In this document: positions 62,805 to 64,000 of the stretch, in pieces
Layout: every line of letters begins with the position of its first letter
Numbering within the stretch: position 1 is the stretch's first letter
Notes under the pieces: model-generated
Database searches by the model: none
Seen by the model: the letters and a program-made list of their open reading frames with translations, nothing else
What the model was told of the DNA's origin: nothing
NCBI GenBank assembly: GCA_012064415.1
Contig: SSNU01000055.1
Span: forward strand, 868,001-932,000
DNA from: Gyrodactylus bullatarudis
Taxonomy: Eukaryota > Platyhelminthes > Monogenea > Gyrodactylidea > Gyrodactylidae
Reading direction: 5' to 3'
DNA length: 64,000 bases
Program-made: the position numbers and the translations under genes

Positions 62805-64000
62805 TTAACCCTCTCGATACCGGAGGTCGTATACGACCTCGCAACTTTAATTCCAATTAAATCCTAACTTAAATCATACTGTATATCATACTATATAAAT
62901 CATGTATATTGCAATAAAACTTAATTTCATTGTAACTATGAATTGCTATTTATAAAATGAAATATATTTTGCATTGATTATGCAATAATTAGCACCTTTT
63001 TTAAGGTTTCAATGTTGTTGTTAAGGCATCTATATTTTTTTGTTTTTTTCCGTACAATTAATTTTTTATAATTAGCCATAGAAACATGGGATTCTTAGGA
63101 TCAATTAAGAAATAGTTTATACATGCATATACCTATCATACACTTTTACGTCATTGGTCTGATAGAAGATATTTTTGATTTAAAACGAGGTCGTATACGA
63201 CCTATCGGTATTCAAAGGTATAGAAAATGGAAAGTGAATTCGATGTTAAGACAACAAGAAATGGCAAAGTATACTCTCTTGTTTTGATACCAAATACAGA
63301 CAAATCAGATGATGAAATAGATATGAATGACGAAGATTCAAATGAAACAAATGTTCATTATGAAATGGAGTCTGACGATTCTGATTCAAATTCTGACGAA
63401 CAAATAATTCCCTTCAAAGGCAGATCACGCTTGAAACAGTATTTACCATGTAAGCCAACAAAATGGGGCATCAAAGTATTTTCTAGAAATGGGAAAGATG
63501 GATTCATGCACGATTTTTTCATTTATGACGGAAAAAGCCCTACTCTTCAGAATAGTTGCGGTATGTCATCAGGAGATTACGTATTGAAGGTCTGTGAAAC
63601 TTTACCTGAAAATGCGAATCACATTGTATGCTTCGACAATTATTTTACAAGCATTCAGTTGCAGAAGTCTTTGCTTGAAAGAGGAATTCATAGCACAGGA
63701 ACTGTAAGGACAAACAGGCTCAAGAAGATAGGTAAAGAGCTACAAACGGAAAAAGAACTAAAAGTTAAAGGTCGTGGCTCATTTGATCTACTTTACTCCG
63801 GAGAAGATAGATTATTTATTTTAAAATGGTTAGACAATCGAGCTGTGACTTTGACTTCAACATTTGCATCCAGTGAGCCTACTTCAATAATAAAATGATG
63901 GAACTCAAAATCAAAGAAAATTGAAAATGTCACGATGCCCTTCATTGTTCATAACTACAATAAAGGTATGGGAGCTGTGGATCTTTTTGATAGTTTTCAA
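62805..64000 (+). mobile_element. piggyBac-family transposon, 5' end (continues past window)
   Basis: TTAA (62805-62808) followed by CCCTCTCGATACCGG, the typical TTAA-CCC start of a piggyBac end. The 18-base palindrome GAGGTCGTATACGACCTC is at 62823-62840 and a near-complete second copy lies at 63187-63203, just before the transposase ATG. The 3' end is outside the window. Confidence 0.85.
63227..64000 (+). pseudogene. piggyBac transposase, internally deleted and nonsense-mutated
   Basis: ATG at 63227. An acidic N-terminus (about 55 residues) leads straight into DEQIIPFKGRS and KPTKWGIKVF, skipping roughly 200 residues that normally lie between. The DDE-type Asp motifs are visible: DEQ, CFDNYFTS, and GAVDLFD near the window edge. 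A TGA at 63896-63898 interrupts the frame where the family usually has Arg, and coding continues as WNSKSKKIENVTMPF. It is a broken copy. Confidence 0.85.

Overview
This window is AT-rich, intron-rich DNA from an animal. The genes are invertebrate-like, most introns run to kilobases, exon junctions follow GT..AG, and the DNA between exons is packed with foldback DNA transposons and Penelope-like retroelement debris. The species cannot be fixed from the sequence. A mix of very short introns, micro-exons and hammerhead-bearing Penelope elements fits, for example, a flatworm or another transposon-rich invertebrate such as a parasitic copepod; that is inference only.

Layout. (1) 5897-26477 (+): an eleven-exon KIDINS220/ARMS-type gene. 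It has a KAP-type NTPase-like domain split by two pairs of membrane segments, then a SAM-like domain and a Ser/Asp-rich tail. All exon phases agree and sum to 1221 residues. The P-loop and Walker B signatures are degenerate. (2) 16466-17208 (-): two tandem intronless genes for small secreted precursors sit antisense inside intron 5 of KIDINS220. Each has a signal peptide, a short acidic propeptide ending in KR, and a long cysteine-free amphipathic helix. (3) 27331-28367 (-): an HSPBP1-type Hsp70 nucleotide exchange factor, convergent with KIDINS220, whose single intron is only 29 nt. (4) 28981-39094 (+): a divergent class A GPCR split by an 8.35-kb intron, with degenerate DRY and NPxxY motifs. 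(5) 39100-54200: mostly repeats, including two Penelope-like element (PLE) derivatives and an isolated 92-residue C-terminal exon ending in a PIP-box-like motif. (6) 54215-62518 (-): the 3' part of a synaptotagmin-like (SYTL/granuphilin/bitesize family) gene with tandem C2 domains. Its linker is cut into a string of micro-exons of 21-45 nt. (7) 62805-64000: the 5' end of a piggyBac element at a TTAA site, with an internally deleted and nonsense-mutated transposase, running off the window.

The most striking non-coding signal is a set of hammerhead ribozyme-like motifs at 7222, 43382, 43898, 46750, 47583 and 57174. The core boxes CTGANGA and GAAA are kept, the variable base really varies, and the flanking stem I covaries between families (GAGA/UCUC, GAGU/ACUC, CCA/UGG). 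They mark the ends of PLE-related repeats. No tRNA, rRNA or CRISPR array was seen.
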